This document shows, in pieces, positions 54,970 through 64,000 of a stretch of 64,000 nucleotides of DNA. A model generated the notes under the pieces. That model was not told the origin of the DNA. It made no database searches and worked only from the letters and a program-made list of their open reading frames with translations. Origin of the DNA: Pseudozyma flocculosa PF-1 (Eukaryota > Basidiomycota > Ustilaginomycetes > Ustilaginales > Ustilaginaceae); NCBI RefSeq assembly GCF_000417875.1, contig NW_006920869.1, positions 551,759-615,758 on the forward strand, read 5' to 3'. Position 1 is the first letter of the stretch, and each line of letters begins with the position of its first letter. A program made the translations under genes and the position numbers.

Positions 54970-57832
54970 ATGATCGATCCGGCCGACGGCAGCGCCGGCA
55001 CGTCCGCGGTAGGAGCCACGCTTGCTGCCCCATCGTCGCCGTCCGCCTCCGATAGCCCACATCGGCGCACCAAAGCCAAGTCCTGCCGCGAATGCATCAG
55101 GCTCAAGCTCAGATGCTCGAGAGGACCAAACTGGCCGTGCGCTAGATGTGTCCAGCGCGGCACGGCCGACATCTGTCCCGAAGGCCAGCTTGCCACCCGT
55201 CCCTACAAGCGTGCAAGGTAGGTCTCAAGACAGCAGCCTCTCCATCGCCTTAGCGGCTGACAGCTTACTTCCCTCTTTGCAACATCGGTACATACGTGCG
55301 CAACAACACAGAACCAGCAACGGCGCCAACGGCGCACGCCAAGGCACGCATCGGGCCAACAGCGAAGCCCACGGCAACGCCACGATTCGCGGCATCGATC
55401 CGCCCTCAACTGCGCGCGACCCGCTGCAAACTCCGGCCCCTTCACAGCCATCATCGAGGCTCGCTTTCGAGCACAGCCCGCGCGATCCCCTTCCGGCCCG
55501 TTCGCGGCCAAGCCGGCCTCCCGAGAGCGGCTTCGAGGCGTCTGCTGAGCTTGAACAAGGGACTCTCCAGCTCGGCCGAGCAGGAAGGTCGCGATGGGTC
55601 GGAGCCCACGGTCATTCCTTTGCCTTGGCTCAAGACGATGAGCGCGAGAGCCTCTACTCGCGGGCCACATCGCCAATCGAGTCACAGAGACGCTCGCTCA
55701 GCGCGCTTGCCTCGACCGCCGAACTTGCGGCCGAACAACGAGGGGATCGAAACAGGCCAGAGGCGACAGGAGGCTCACCACCAGCCGATGAGGTCGACAT
55801 CCTTGCTGCAATACTTCGTCGACCGGCCGTCTTCATACCAACACCTGGCATCCGCTCGCCCTTCTCCGACCGGATGATCGTCGGCGAGCTTTCGCGCTTC
55901 CTACCGCCCGTCGCGCAGGCTCGCCGCGCCTTCCACGTCTACATCTGGAACGTGAGCTGGATGTACGATCCTGTCCAGCGGCTCGCAGACCTCTGGGACG
56001 ACTTCTACGCGGAGCCGCTGACATCGGCTAGCGCCGAGGACGCTGAGGTTATCGGACGGATCAGCACTCGTCCATCGACCTCAGACGGCGCCAAGCACCC
56101 GCACCGCCTGGCGCTACTGTTTAGCGTGCTCTCGCTCGGCGTGCTTTTTGATGTGCTGCCGGGCGCCGGAGCCGGGCGCGCAGAGGAGCTCTATCAGTGC
56201 TCGTGGGCCGCTCTGTCCTTGTCGAGCCTGAACGATTCAAACACCCTCGAGAATGTCCAGACGATCCACCTCATCGTGAGTACCAGTTTCACGTCGCTGC
56301 GCGCCAGGCATTGGCTGACGCTTCTGCTCGCAACGCTCGATCCACGTCGCTCAGGGTCAGTACCTGTGCAATGTCAAGAATGGCCGGAATGCCGAATCTC
56401 TCACCCCGTTACTGGGCTCCGCGGCGCGATCAGCCATTGCCATGGGCCTGCATCGCGAAGCGCAGGCTTGGAACCTGCCGCCACATCAGCTCGAGGAGCG
56501 GCGACGAGCCTTTTGGGAGCTCTACGCGTGCGATGCCTTCCGCTCTCTGGCCTACGGTCGACCGTGCAACCTACAAGATCACCACGTCAATGCCTCGTTC
56601 CCGGAGCATCGCCCCAGCAAGCGGCTTGCCGATCACTTCCACACGCTCAAGTTCCACGTTGTCAGGATCCTCAACCGCAGCCTGGATTCATGCCACGGCC
56701 GCCCCGACGTCGACTATTCGACGGTACTGGCCTTTGACAAGGAGCTTCGGGACCTGTGGGCCAGGATCCCGCCTGCTCTCGGCACGCAGAGCTGGACGTC
56801 GGTGCCGGACTCGGACCTGGAGCGCGTCTCTCGCGACCTCGACGATGCTGTTGGCCTACGCGAGATGCACCGGCAGCTCCAGGCGCATACGCTCGCCGCC
56901 AACATCCACCAGACCTTGCTACACCTCCATCGGACCTGGTTTCTACGAGCGCTGCAATCTGGGCAGGATGCCTTCCAGTCCGCTTACGTACGCTCCGTGG
57001 TGGCGGTCTCGGAGAGCAGTCGCACGCTGATCAGCATTGGCTCCAGCATCTACCACAAGGCGAGGAGCGTCAGCCTGCGCTGGAACTTTTTCTGGCAGCA
57101 CGTCTTCAACGCTGGCATCTGCCAGTGTCTGCACGTGCTCTACTTGCCTCATGGCATCACGAGCCTCAGTGCATGGGAGGATGTCGGCAAGGCGGTGAGC
57201 CTGCTGCAGCAGGTGCGTTCGGGCAAGGGCGATGGCATCTGGGCGGGCAAGATCGATCTCCTCGAGAGGATGAAAGCCAAGTCAGCCGAAAGCCTCAAGA
57301 ATGGGCCGCCCGCGACGGTACGAAGAGGGTCCGAGGGCGGTGCTCACCCTGTACTTGATCAACAGCTCAGGTTAGTCGGGGCGACCCTGAGCGTCGACCA
57401 GCGCAGGGATGGCAGGCAAGCGGACGGTGTCGAGGGTGCTTCCACCCCAGAGTCGCGAGGGACTCGCGACGACGCACACGGTCTCGAGTCGCATGGGCAG
57501 CATCAACCCGCCGGCGCAGAGCCCGGCCCCACATCTCGCCGCCGGGGCGGCGAGATGGACTGCCTTCCGACATCCATGGCTCGGCTTGATACGGCCATGG
57601 ACGAGGGCTGGCGCATCCAATCGCCTCGTCAAGAGCTCGCGCCTCTACCGTTTGCCGCGCTGCTGGATGCACAGCCCGCTCAGCCCCTTGGTGGCGGCAC
57701 GTCTCAGCTGCTGGATTGGAGCACGTTCGATGGCGGCTTGCTCTTGACCGAGATGCTGCAGGATGGGTGCGAGCCCGACGCTCGCTTCTGGGAGCAATTC
57801 TTTGGTGCTGCAGCAGCAGCGCAGCCAAACGG

Positions 57833-57869
<37 letters not shown>

Positions 57870-57947
57870 GAGCAGGCTTCAGGGCAGTTGTCCCTCTTCG
57901 ACCTAGGTCTTGGAACGGGGAACGATGGCATGGCTGCTTTGCCGTGA
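54970..57947 (+). CDS. Zn2Cys6 transcription factor, likely regulator of the quinate cluster
   Basis: Three exons (54970-55217, 55312-56275, 56355-57947) give 934 aa. The zinc cluster at about residues 38-66 reads C-x2-C-x6-C-x7-C-x2-C-x8-C (CRECIRLKLRC, then WPCARC), preceded by basic residues. A fungal_trans domain spans about 290-620: FSDRMIVGELSRFL, LALLFSVLSLGVLFDVL, YLCNVKNGRNAESLTPLLGSAARSAIAMGLHRE and RRAFWELYACDAFRSLAYGRP. The last two join across intron 2. A C-terminal polyglutamine run and acidic/hydrophobic blocks (LLDWSTFDGGLLLTEML) look like an activation domain. It opens the cluster and faces the dehydrogenase gene. It is not of the AROM-derived QUTA/QA-1F type, so if it controls the cluster it is a different regulator. 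A further small intron near 57319-57369 cannot be excluded. Confidence 0.88.
57834..57869 (+). repeat. Polyglutamine-coding CAG run
   Basis: Twelve consecutive Gln codons (mostly CAG) in the C-terminal activation region of the Zn2Cys6 factor. It is a likely length-variable site. Confidence 0.95.
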
Positions 57948-58033
57948 TGGACACGGTCGGCTCATGTTCCTACGATCCGGTGTCCCGGCACATGAAAGTG
58001 CGGGCCGCAGCAGTTTTGTCGTGGGCGAGCCGA

Positions 58034-58048
58034 CTCCGACATTCGGAG
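58034..58048. promoter_or_regulatory. CTCCGACATTCGGAG inverted repeat
   Basis: Six-base arms CTCCGA and TCGGAG are perfect inverted repeats around CAT, giving a CCG-N5-CGG version of the cluster element, about 315 bp upstream of the dehydrogenase start. Confidence 0.5.
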
Positions 58049-58056
58049 TAACCCTT

Positions 58057-58064
58057 GAATTCGG
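58057..58064. promoter_or_regulatory. Degenerate cluster palindrome (TTGAATTCGG)
   Basis: Matches 8 of 10 positions of CCGAATTCGG counting the two bases before it. It lies nine bases after the inverted repeat at 58034. Confidence 0.4.
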
Positions 58065-58193
58065 ATGTGCACCGAAAACGGAGCAGAAGTGACCGGTGCC
58101 CTTCGAACGCACCTCCCGGCCCAATCGGAAGCAGCACCGTCGGCCCTTTTGTCCTGTCGTTGTCCGGCAATGCCGGAAGACCAGCTCCATCAT

Positions 58194-58203
58194 CCGAATT
58201 GGG
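58194..58203. promoter_or_regulatory. Degenerate cluster palindrome (CCGAATTGGG)
   Basis: Matches 9 of 10 positions of CCGAATTCGG, about 160 bp upstream of the dehydrogenase start. Confidence 0.45.
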
Positions 58204-58359
58204 GATGGCAGGACGGTCAATTGGTCGGCGACAGGAGATTGAGAAGCTGAAGCTCGCAGTCGGTCCACTAAAGTCGCCGACCCCTAAGACCACGCCTCAT
58301 CGACTCGGTCCATCTTCGACCACGACCATCACCTTCAAGACCGTCCCGAGCATCACACC

Positions 58360-59459
58360 ATGTCACATCAGCAGTATTCGCCCGCGCTGACGGCAGCGAC
58401 GACATCGGCGACGGCGCCAGCTCGGCGCACCTACCTCTTCGGTGCGGGCATCGGGTCTTCACTCTCGCCTGCCTTCCACAACGCTTGCTACCGCGCCCGC
58501 GGACTGGATTGGACCCTCTCCCGGCTCGACTCGACCGATATGCCTGCCTTCCTCGAGCGCGTGTACGCAGACGACTTTGGCGGAAGCGCCGTGACCATGC
58601 CGCACAAGTCAGCCATCCTCACCCATGCGGATCACGTCGAGCAGCAGGCCAAGCTGATCGGCGCGGCCAACACCATCTTCTTTCGGACGGATGCTGATGG
58701 CCAGCGCAGATTGGTGGCTACGAATGTGAGTGCCTGCGGGCATTCTCGTTGCTCTACTGCAGAGCGTCATCGTGTGCTGACTCTTCTCTCACCCCTTGCC
58801 CTACTTTGAGACGATAGACGGACGTCGCTGGAATCCGTGACTCGATTCTCACCTCGCTTCCTGCATCGTCACGACCCACCGCGTCGGGCGCCGAATCGAG
58901 CTCGCACATTGGTCTCGTCGTCGGCGGCGGCGGAACGACCCGCACCGCAGTCTACACCCTTCGATACGAACTGCACTGCTCCGACATCTACATCGTCAAC
59001 CGCATCGACGACGAGGCTTCGGCCATCATCGATGACTTTGCCTCGCAGGGCGTGACGGGTATCCACCAGCTCAAAACACCCGCCGACGTCGCACAGCTGC
59101 GGGCCGTGCCACGCTTCATTGTCAATGCTGTGCCTTCCTTCGAGCCACAGACGGACGGCGAAAAGCTGGCTCGCGCCACGCTGACCGCAGTGTTGGAGAG
59201 AGGGCAGGCGCAGGGCCCAGACGGCGAAAGGGTGGTGCTAGAGATGTGCTACTTCCCGCACACGTGGACCACGGTCTGTCAAATGGCGCAAGATAATGGC
59301 TGGGAGGTGATCCAGGGCATGGAGGCCATGTACCACCAGGCGGTGGCGCAGCAGCTGCTGTGGATTCCTGAGACGGGAGGGGTCGATCTGCTGGCTGTCG
59401 GACGAAGAGGAGCCGAGGAGGAGATCGAGCGTAGAGCACAAGGGCTGGCGCCCCTATAG
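58360..59459 (+). CDS. qutB: Quinate/shikimate dehydrogenase
   Basis: Two exons (58360-58725, 58818-59459) give 335 aa, close to ascomycete quinate dehydrogenases. The substrate-binding domain shows GSSLSPAFHNA (residues 32-42), VTMPHK with the catalytic Lys at 83, and GAANTI (101-106). NTDVAGIRDS (from 122) is restored across the intron. The nucleotide-binding loop is GGGGTTRTA at 158-166, followed by IVNRID. The enzyme oxidises quinate (or shikimate) to 3-dehydroquinate (or 3-dehydroshikimate), the entry step of the pathway. An AROM-derived repressor shares this fold, but here the catalytic Lys and nucleotide loop look intact. It lies downstream of the regulator and is convergent with qutG, 62 bp apart. 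Confidence 0.88.
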
Positions 59460-59521
59460 CCCGTGCACCAGCGAGTGCGTCCGTTCATCGCGGCTGCTGT
59501 ATGTAGGTACTTCCTCTGACT

Positions 59522-60846
59522 CTACTCTGCATAGGTGACTCCCTCCCTGTTGTAGTCGAGACCGCCCTGGTCCAGCGCCTTCCACACGCCCCTCGCAACT
59601 CTGCGCTGAGCCTCCTTGGCCGTCTCGCCCGTCTTGTCGTTGTCGCAGCAAGGCCTGATGCAGAGAAAGCGCCTCGCTCCCAACGACGCGGCGGGAACAT
59701 CTTCGTTGGCGTCCCAGAACCTCGACCCAGGTGGTGGTGCGTTGGCGTCGGTGGCCATGCCGCCCGCTTCGTAGAGGATGGCGAGACCGGCGCAGACATC
59801 CCACTCCCAGCACCCTCCTTCCCAGAACACGTCGACGGAACCGGAGGCGCAGTAAGCCAAATCGAGCGCCGCGCTGCCCAGACTGCGGATACCATGCACC
59901 TGCACTCCTCCGCCCTTCCGTCCTCCCTGTCCGTTGTCGATACCGCTGCGGGACGATGCCAGATTGAGAAAAGTGTTCGCCTTTCGCATCAGGTTGCCTT
60001 CTGGCGAAGGTCGACGATCTTTACCCCATTCCGAAGCGACCAGCAGTCCGGATGGCGCCGTCTCGGAAAGAAGACGTAGTGGCGACAGAGGAAGACGAAG
60101 CGGCCTCGGATTATCGCCGAGGTCGTCTTGCGCCTCCGGTCCGGTCGATGGCGAACGCCGTAGCCCGTGCGCATGTCGCTGCAGCCAGGACAAGGTATGC
60201 GTCGTCGGGTTATCGGTGCGAGGAAAAGATTGGAACGCTCCAAGACCTTGACAGGAGGACCACAGCGTGCCCCTCGATGCCCGTACGTCAAATCCGCCGA
60301 GCAGAGGAGCGTAGATGGCGCCGACAACGGGATGTTTGTTGATCGTCAATCCAATCGAGATGCAAATGAGCGGAAAGAGGTGCACGTAGTTGACGGTTCC
60401 ATCCAGCGGGTCAACGATCCACGTCGGCTCCTGTTGCGGCGACGGGGCAGGCGGCAAGCTGAAGCTATGAGGTCTGCCTCTTTCTCACGGCAGTAAAGAC
60501 CGGGATCAAGGCCATCAGGCTCACTCACATCGCCCAGCTCGAACTTCTTGCTGCCGCCCGCAGCATATGTCTCCTCGGCCAGGATACGGTGCTCTGGGAA
60601 TCGTCGCTTGATCTCGCCGATGATGAAGTTCTCGACGGCGATGTCAGTGTCGGTCACGACGTCGACGCTTGAGTCCTTGTCCTTGATATTGAGAGCTGCC
60701 GTGTTGTCCGTCGACGAGGGAAGAGACGTGGTGGGAGAGGGAGGGCAATATCCGGCCTGAGCGCGTGTGAATGCGCTCTGGCATAGCAATGCGCCTGCTC
60801 GCACCGCCAGATCGGTCGCGAAGTCGTGATACTGCTCCAGTGACAT
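59522..60846 (-). CDS. qutG: Inositol-monophosphatase-family protein, QutG/QA-X-like
   Basis: Two exons (60846-60529, 60430-59522) give 408 aa. Metal-binding motifs of the family are visible: the Glu pair in HRILAEETYA, WIVDPLDGTVNYVH at about residues 110-123, and WDVCAGLAILYEAGG near 315-330. GSAALDLAYCASGSVDVFWE lies between. QutG in A. nidulans and QA-X in N. crassa are cluster members whose role is unknown; they resemble inositol monophosphatase but are not required for the three known steps. The protein is about 70 residues longer than those, with an Arg/Pro-rich insert around 170-260. It shares a divergent promoter with the dehydroquinase gene, which holds a perfect cluster palindrome. 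Confidence 0.9.
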
Positions 60847-61236
60847 GCTGTCGGCGAAAGGGACGGAGATGGAGGACGGGGTTAAGGAGTGAAGTCCAGA
60901 GGAAGGCACGGGCCTTGAGCGCCTACGATTTCAGCCGTCGGTGCCGAGGAGACCGATGGCTTGAAGCCAGATGGTCTCGGGAGGCTCGGAAGCCGAGGAA
61001 TTGACCGACCGCCACAGGTCAAGAACGACCTCCGATGACCTCGCTGCCGCTTCTCCGAATCTGCCATCGTCCCGAATTCGGTGGCGGACCCTAGCGTGGC
61101 GGCGATTGTGTAGACAGCTCGTCATTGTCGAAGTCAGGAAGATTGGTCACAGTGGTTGGGTCGGGACCAAGGCATCCCCGGACGTCTTAATAGCCCGGAT
61201 GAAGAGACAAAGCGGGGCCACACGCTATCCACGACC
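60847..61236. other. Divergent promoter of qutG and qutE
   Basis: Contains the perfect palindrome at 61072 and several CCGA/TCGG half-sites, such as TCTCCGAATC about 20 bp before it. Confidence 0.6.
61072..61081. promoter_or_regulatory. CCGAATTCGG palindrome in the qutG/qutE divergent promoter
   Basis: Perfect 10-bp palindrome, 165 bp from the qutE ATG and 226 bp from the qutG ATG. Its position would allow control of both genes. Confidence 0.7.
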
Positions 61237-61927
61237 ATGACGGCTTCCCCTGTCAAAGGCAGTATCCTGCTCATCAATGGCCCTAATCTCAATCTCCTCG
61301 GGACGAGAGAACCTGACAAGTGAGTCGCGACACTTCAGACATACCCCCTTTCGCCGCTCCGATGGGCCTTGACGCCTCCTTTCGCGCAGGTACGGTACCA
61401 CAACCCTAGCAGAGGTTGAGGCCCACGCCCAATCGCAGTGCCAGGCAGCTGGCGCCGGATGTCAATCCTATCAATCAAACCACGAAGGCGCAATCGTGGA
61501 CCGGATTCACGCCGCAAGGATCGACGGTACGACAAAGACGATCGTCATCAATGCCGGCGCCTACACCCACACCAGCGTAGCCATCCGAGACGCTTTGGTC
61601 GGCGTCGGCTTGCCATTTGTCGAGGTCCACGTGAGTTCATCTCCCCGCTAGAGAACTGTACTTGCGGACGGAGGCAACCTCGACTGATGTTGGGAAGATG
61701 CTCACGACAGATCACGAACGTCCACGCAAGAGAAGCGTTCAGGCACCACTCATACCTCTCTGACAAGGCAGCAGGCGTCGTCGTAGGCCTTGGGACCTTG
61801 TGAGTGCCAGCGATGGGACGTCCGTCGATGAATTCGCCCCCGCTGACACGTTGGCACGGCTCTGCATGGTCGGAACAGCGGCTATACGGCGGCCATCGAC
61901 TTTTGCCTCCGCTCTTTCATGTCGTAG
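61237..61927 (+). CDS. qutE: Catabolic type II 3-dehydroquinase
   Basis: Four exons (61237-61319, 61390-61630, 61711-61799, 61879-61927) give 153 aa, the same size as A. nidulans QutE. Type II signatures are complete: [21 protein letters not shown] with the catalytic Tyr at 29 restored across intron 1, [32 protein letters not shown], and [19 protein letters not shown] with the active-site His, restored across intron 2. The final exon adds [13 protein letters not shown]. The enzyme forms a dodecamer and dehydrates 3-dehydroquinate to 3-dehydroshikimate. Three introns in 460 coding bases is high for this window. It is convergent with the dehydratase gene, 76 bp apart. Confidence 0.97.
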
Positions 61928-62003
61928 CTAGCTAGACGAGGCGACGACTTGATTAGCGCTTTGCAAAGTAAGCCGTCGCGCAAAGGTAGTCTACATTCTC
62001 GCG

Positions 62004-63152
62004 CTACTCCTGCATCGCCTCGATGAACTCGTCGTGGCCCTTTCGACATCTGCACGCTGCCTGCGCCGGGAACGCCGCATCGTCCGTGAAAGTGTCGGCG
62101 TTGAAGTACTCGGCGCTGACCCAGCCTCTCCAGCCGCAGTCCTGCAGTATCACCTGGGCGATCCTCTGTGCCGGCATGTATCCTTCGCCGGGAAAGAGGC
62201 GGTGCATGCGCGCCCAGCACATCTTGACGTTGGCGTGCTGGGACGCATCGAAGATGTCGCTCTCCTCGCTCAGAGGCGGGTCCATCTTTCTGGCGTCGCC
62301 GAGCTGCATGAAGAAGATCTTGCTTCGATTGGCCGCATTGGCAGGGCCCTCGAACGTGTCGCGAAGCTTGGTCAGCGTCGCCTCGACGGCCTCGTCCGCA
62401 CCGACATGTTTGCCGTCGACCGACGTCGGGTCAGCGTAGATGGCGCCGAGGATCTGGAAAGTATCCATGACGATGCCAAAGTTGGGACGGTCGACTCTTT
62501 GGACCTGTCGCCAAGCCTGCTCCCATGTTGTCGTGCAGTGCCCGAAGCACATCGCTTCGTAAGCCCAAAACTTGGGTCTCGGCCAGCGCAGTCCCATGTC
62601 GGCAAGGATCGTCAGGTCTTCAACGATCCTCGACTCGTCATTCGAGACGAAAGGACCGCCGAACATTGCCGAGGCGACCTGGATCATATCCGTTCCGAGC
62701 AAGTCGGCGAGCGTGAACCACATTGGTACCTCTGCGAGCCGTTCGTCCCGCCTCGAGGTTGGCAGTAGTCCCGGATAGTGCAGGAACGGCTCGAGACAGA
62801 TGATTTGTAGCGAGGCGGCTTCGCACCTGGCTCGGACTGATCGAGCCGCCGCGTAGAGCTGTTCCGCGCAAGGTGCGACGGCGGAATCGAGGCTGAAGAG
62901 GCGACGCGCTTCGTTCTGAAGGCACTCGAAGTGGATCTCGATGCCGTGGTATCCCGCTTCCCTCAAAGCCGCGATCTTGGCTTCGAGACCGTGCCGTGCT
63001 GCATGCCGTCCTAGGGAGGCCGACATCATTGCCTGCGGGAGCTTGTTTATCGGCGTCGAGTCCGGGAGGAGATAAGGGCAGACGAGTCTTCGCAGCGGAG
63101 GCAATGGAATGGTAGTCTTGTGCCTGGGTACCTGAGAGGACTGGTCGGCCAT
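62004..63152 (-). CDS. qutC: 3-dehydroshikimate dehydratase
   Basis: An intron-free frame; from ATG 63152 it encodes 382 aa, and an in-frame ATG at 63230 would give 408. The TIM-barrel order matches fungal dehydroshikimate dehydratases (QA-4/QutC): NKLPQAMMSASLGRHAARHG, EAGYHGIEIHFECL, LADLLGTDMIQVASAMFGG, RPKFWAYEAMCFG, NFGIVMDTFQILG, IFFMQLGDARKM, HRLFPGEGYMP and WRGWVSAEYFNAD, with acidic strand ends expected to bind a divalent metal. The enzyme makes protocatechuate, linking quinate to the beta-ketoadipate pathway. A perfect cluster palindrome lies 640 bp upstream, with several AATTCGGAC/ATCGGACG half-sites at 63440-63550. A paralogue lies at 41.6-42.9 kb. Confidence 0.9.
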   Translation of the reverse strand: MADQSSQVPRHKTTIPLPPLRRLVCPYLLPDSTPINKLPQAMMSASLGRHAARHGLEAKIAALREAGYHGIEIHFECLQNEARRLFSLDSAVAPCAEQLYAAARSVRARCEAASLQIICLEPFLHYPGLLPTSRRDERLAEVPMWFTLADLLGTDMIQVASAMFGGPFVSNDESRIVEDLTILADMGLRWPRPKFWAYEAMCFGHCTTTWEQAWRQVQRVDRPNFGIVMDTFQILGAIYADPTSVDGKHVGADEAVEATLTKLRDTFEGPANAANRSKIFFMQLGDARKMDPPLSEESDIFDASQHANVKMCWARMHRLFPGEGYMPAQRIAQVILQDCGWRGWVSAEYFNADTFTDDAAFPAQAACRCRKGHDEFIEAMQE

Positions 63153-64000
63153 TGAGCGCGCCTTGTTAGTTCGAATGAAAGCCTCATTGCACAGCCTTGA
63201 GGAGGCGTGGGAGAGACCGAGGGTCGACATGTCGGGCGCTTGACTGCGGAATGACAAGGTTTCGCGGGGGAGAGATGATGGTGGGCGCAACGAGGTGTGA
63301 TCTCAAGCTGTCGCTGTCCAAGGCCGTCACAGCTTGTCGTACGTCGAACGACTTTATGGCAACGCAGTAGAGAGCAAGTCAGCCACCCTGCTGGGAACGA
63401 TTGACGTACGTGACGTCTACCTGTGGGCACACGGGAGCTTGGCTGTCATGTTTCGGACCGGACATGACAGGGTGCCGAACGACATCCGAACGTTGCATGG
63501 ATCGGACGTCGTCAATCGGACGCCGAGTTGTCAATTCGGACGTCGGCAAAGCGCATGGCTGGTCGGCCAATTGTTGTAGCCGACCCCACATACCCGTCCG
63601 CTCTTCAGCCCAGGGGGTTTGGCCGTCCCTCGTTTGCCGAATGCCCGCTCCCGCCACGCCGCGCGATGTCCCGTCGAGAGCCGTTGAAGGGTGAAAATCT
63701 TTGCTCCCGCCACGACGTCGCTCCAAAGCAGCATTTGCTCGAGCACTGCCGGGACCGCTGTTCCTCGAGAGCAACTTCAAGTGCCCTACTGTCCGAATTC
63801 GGCATCATCCGTCCGCGTCGCGGGTGACTCGTCCTGTGGGGAAGAAGGGCCTGTCCTCGAACCTCGCCCTCGAGCCTCTCTACCATCATCGTCCCCCTCT
63901 TCCCCGCCTCCTTCCCCGCATCGCGTGGCATCAGCCCTTCCCCTTCTCCCCTGGACTCCACGGTATCCGCGAGCTACACAAGCTGGAGCTTCAGCCGCAC
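63153..64000. other. Promoter of the dehydratase gene and right edge of window
   Basis: It holds a dense run of TCGGAC-type half-sites (about 63450-63545) and a perfect palindrome at 63793. No gene is supported. A plus-strand gene starting beyond 64000 could share this promoter. Confidence 0.5.
63793..63802. promoter_or_regulatory. CCGAATTCGG palindrome upstream of the dehydratase gene
   Basis: A perfect 10-bp palindrome 641 bp upstream of the dehydratase ATG and 200 bp from the window edge. It might instead serve a divergent gene to the right. Confidence 0.6.

Larger units (their letters stand above)
57948..58359. other. Promoter of the quinate/shikimate dehydrogenase gene
   Basis: It contains three variants of the cluster palindrome (58034, 58057 and 58194) and further CCGG/TCGG half-sites. 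No gene is seen. Confidence 0.6.

Noticed and set aside
54970..57947. Calling the cluster regulator qutA
   Set aside because: QUTA/QA-1F proteins are described as related to the N-terminal part of AROM; this protein has a fungal_trans domain, so the name would mislead.

Overview
The window is eukaryotic and reads as a GC-rich basidiomycete nuclear genome. Protein-coding genes are broken by short GT-AG introns, mostly 80-140 bp. The repertoire is fungal: AROM-independent quinate catabolism, Zn2Cys6 regulation, RCF1, a PsuG-PfkB fusion, PUT1 and a TUM1-type sulfurtransferase. A smut-lineage (Ustilaginomycotina) or similar yeast-like basidiomycete fits best; this is inference from gene style, not a sequence match. 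I rebuilt spliced genes by eye from splice sites, frame continuity and family motifs. Exon totals were checked to be divisible by three.

Left part (1-24 kb): a truncated gene whose protein starts with an N-myristoylation-like signal; a very large gene joining an RluA-type pseudouridine synthase to a THUMP-type methyltransferase; an amino-acid transporter (AAAP family) with a 9-bp minisatellite in an intron; an AlkB-like dioxygenase; a two-AN1-finger protein whose last intron decides whether it ends in a CaaX box; the respiratory supercomplex factor RCF1; a large fungal-transcription-factor-domain protein without a visible zinc cluster; about 3 kb with no gene I can support; and an 11-exon MFS transporter of the allantoate/anion-cation symporter type.

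Middle part (24-54.6 kb): a sulfurtransferase with an 11-nt micro-exon; a zinc alcohol dehydrogenase; a convergent pair of secreted proteins (phytase-like esterase and PhoD phosphatase) that may act together in phosphate scavenging; a PhzF-family isomerase; a membrane-anchored paraoxonase/SMP-30-like propeller; a fused pseudouridine-5'-phosphate glycosidase and PfkB kinase; a first 3-dehydroshikimate-dehydratase-like protein; a TRIP4/Rqt4-type zinc-finger protein; a nucleolar FKBP; proline dehydrogenase; and a long mitochondrial RNase III-like protein with its catalytic acids intact.

Right part (54.9-63.3 kb): a compact quinate/shikimate catabolic cluster. It holds a Zn2Cys6 regulator, a quinate/shikimate dehydrogenase, a QutG-like inositol-monophosphatase-family protein, a 153-residue type II dehydroquinase and a 3-dehydroshikimate dehydratase. 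Together these enzymes would convert quinate to protocatechuate. Perfect CCGAATTCGG palindromes lie upstream of the regulator, in the QutG/dehydroquinase divergent promoter and upstream of the dehydratase. Degenerate copies lie upstream of the dehydrogenase. I saw no perfect copy elsewhere in the window. This shared element is the likely operator of the cluster regulator and the most interesting signal here. No quinate permease and no AROM-like repressor is visible before the window ends.
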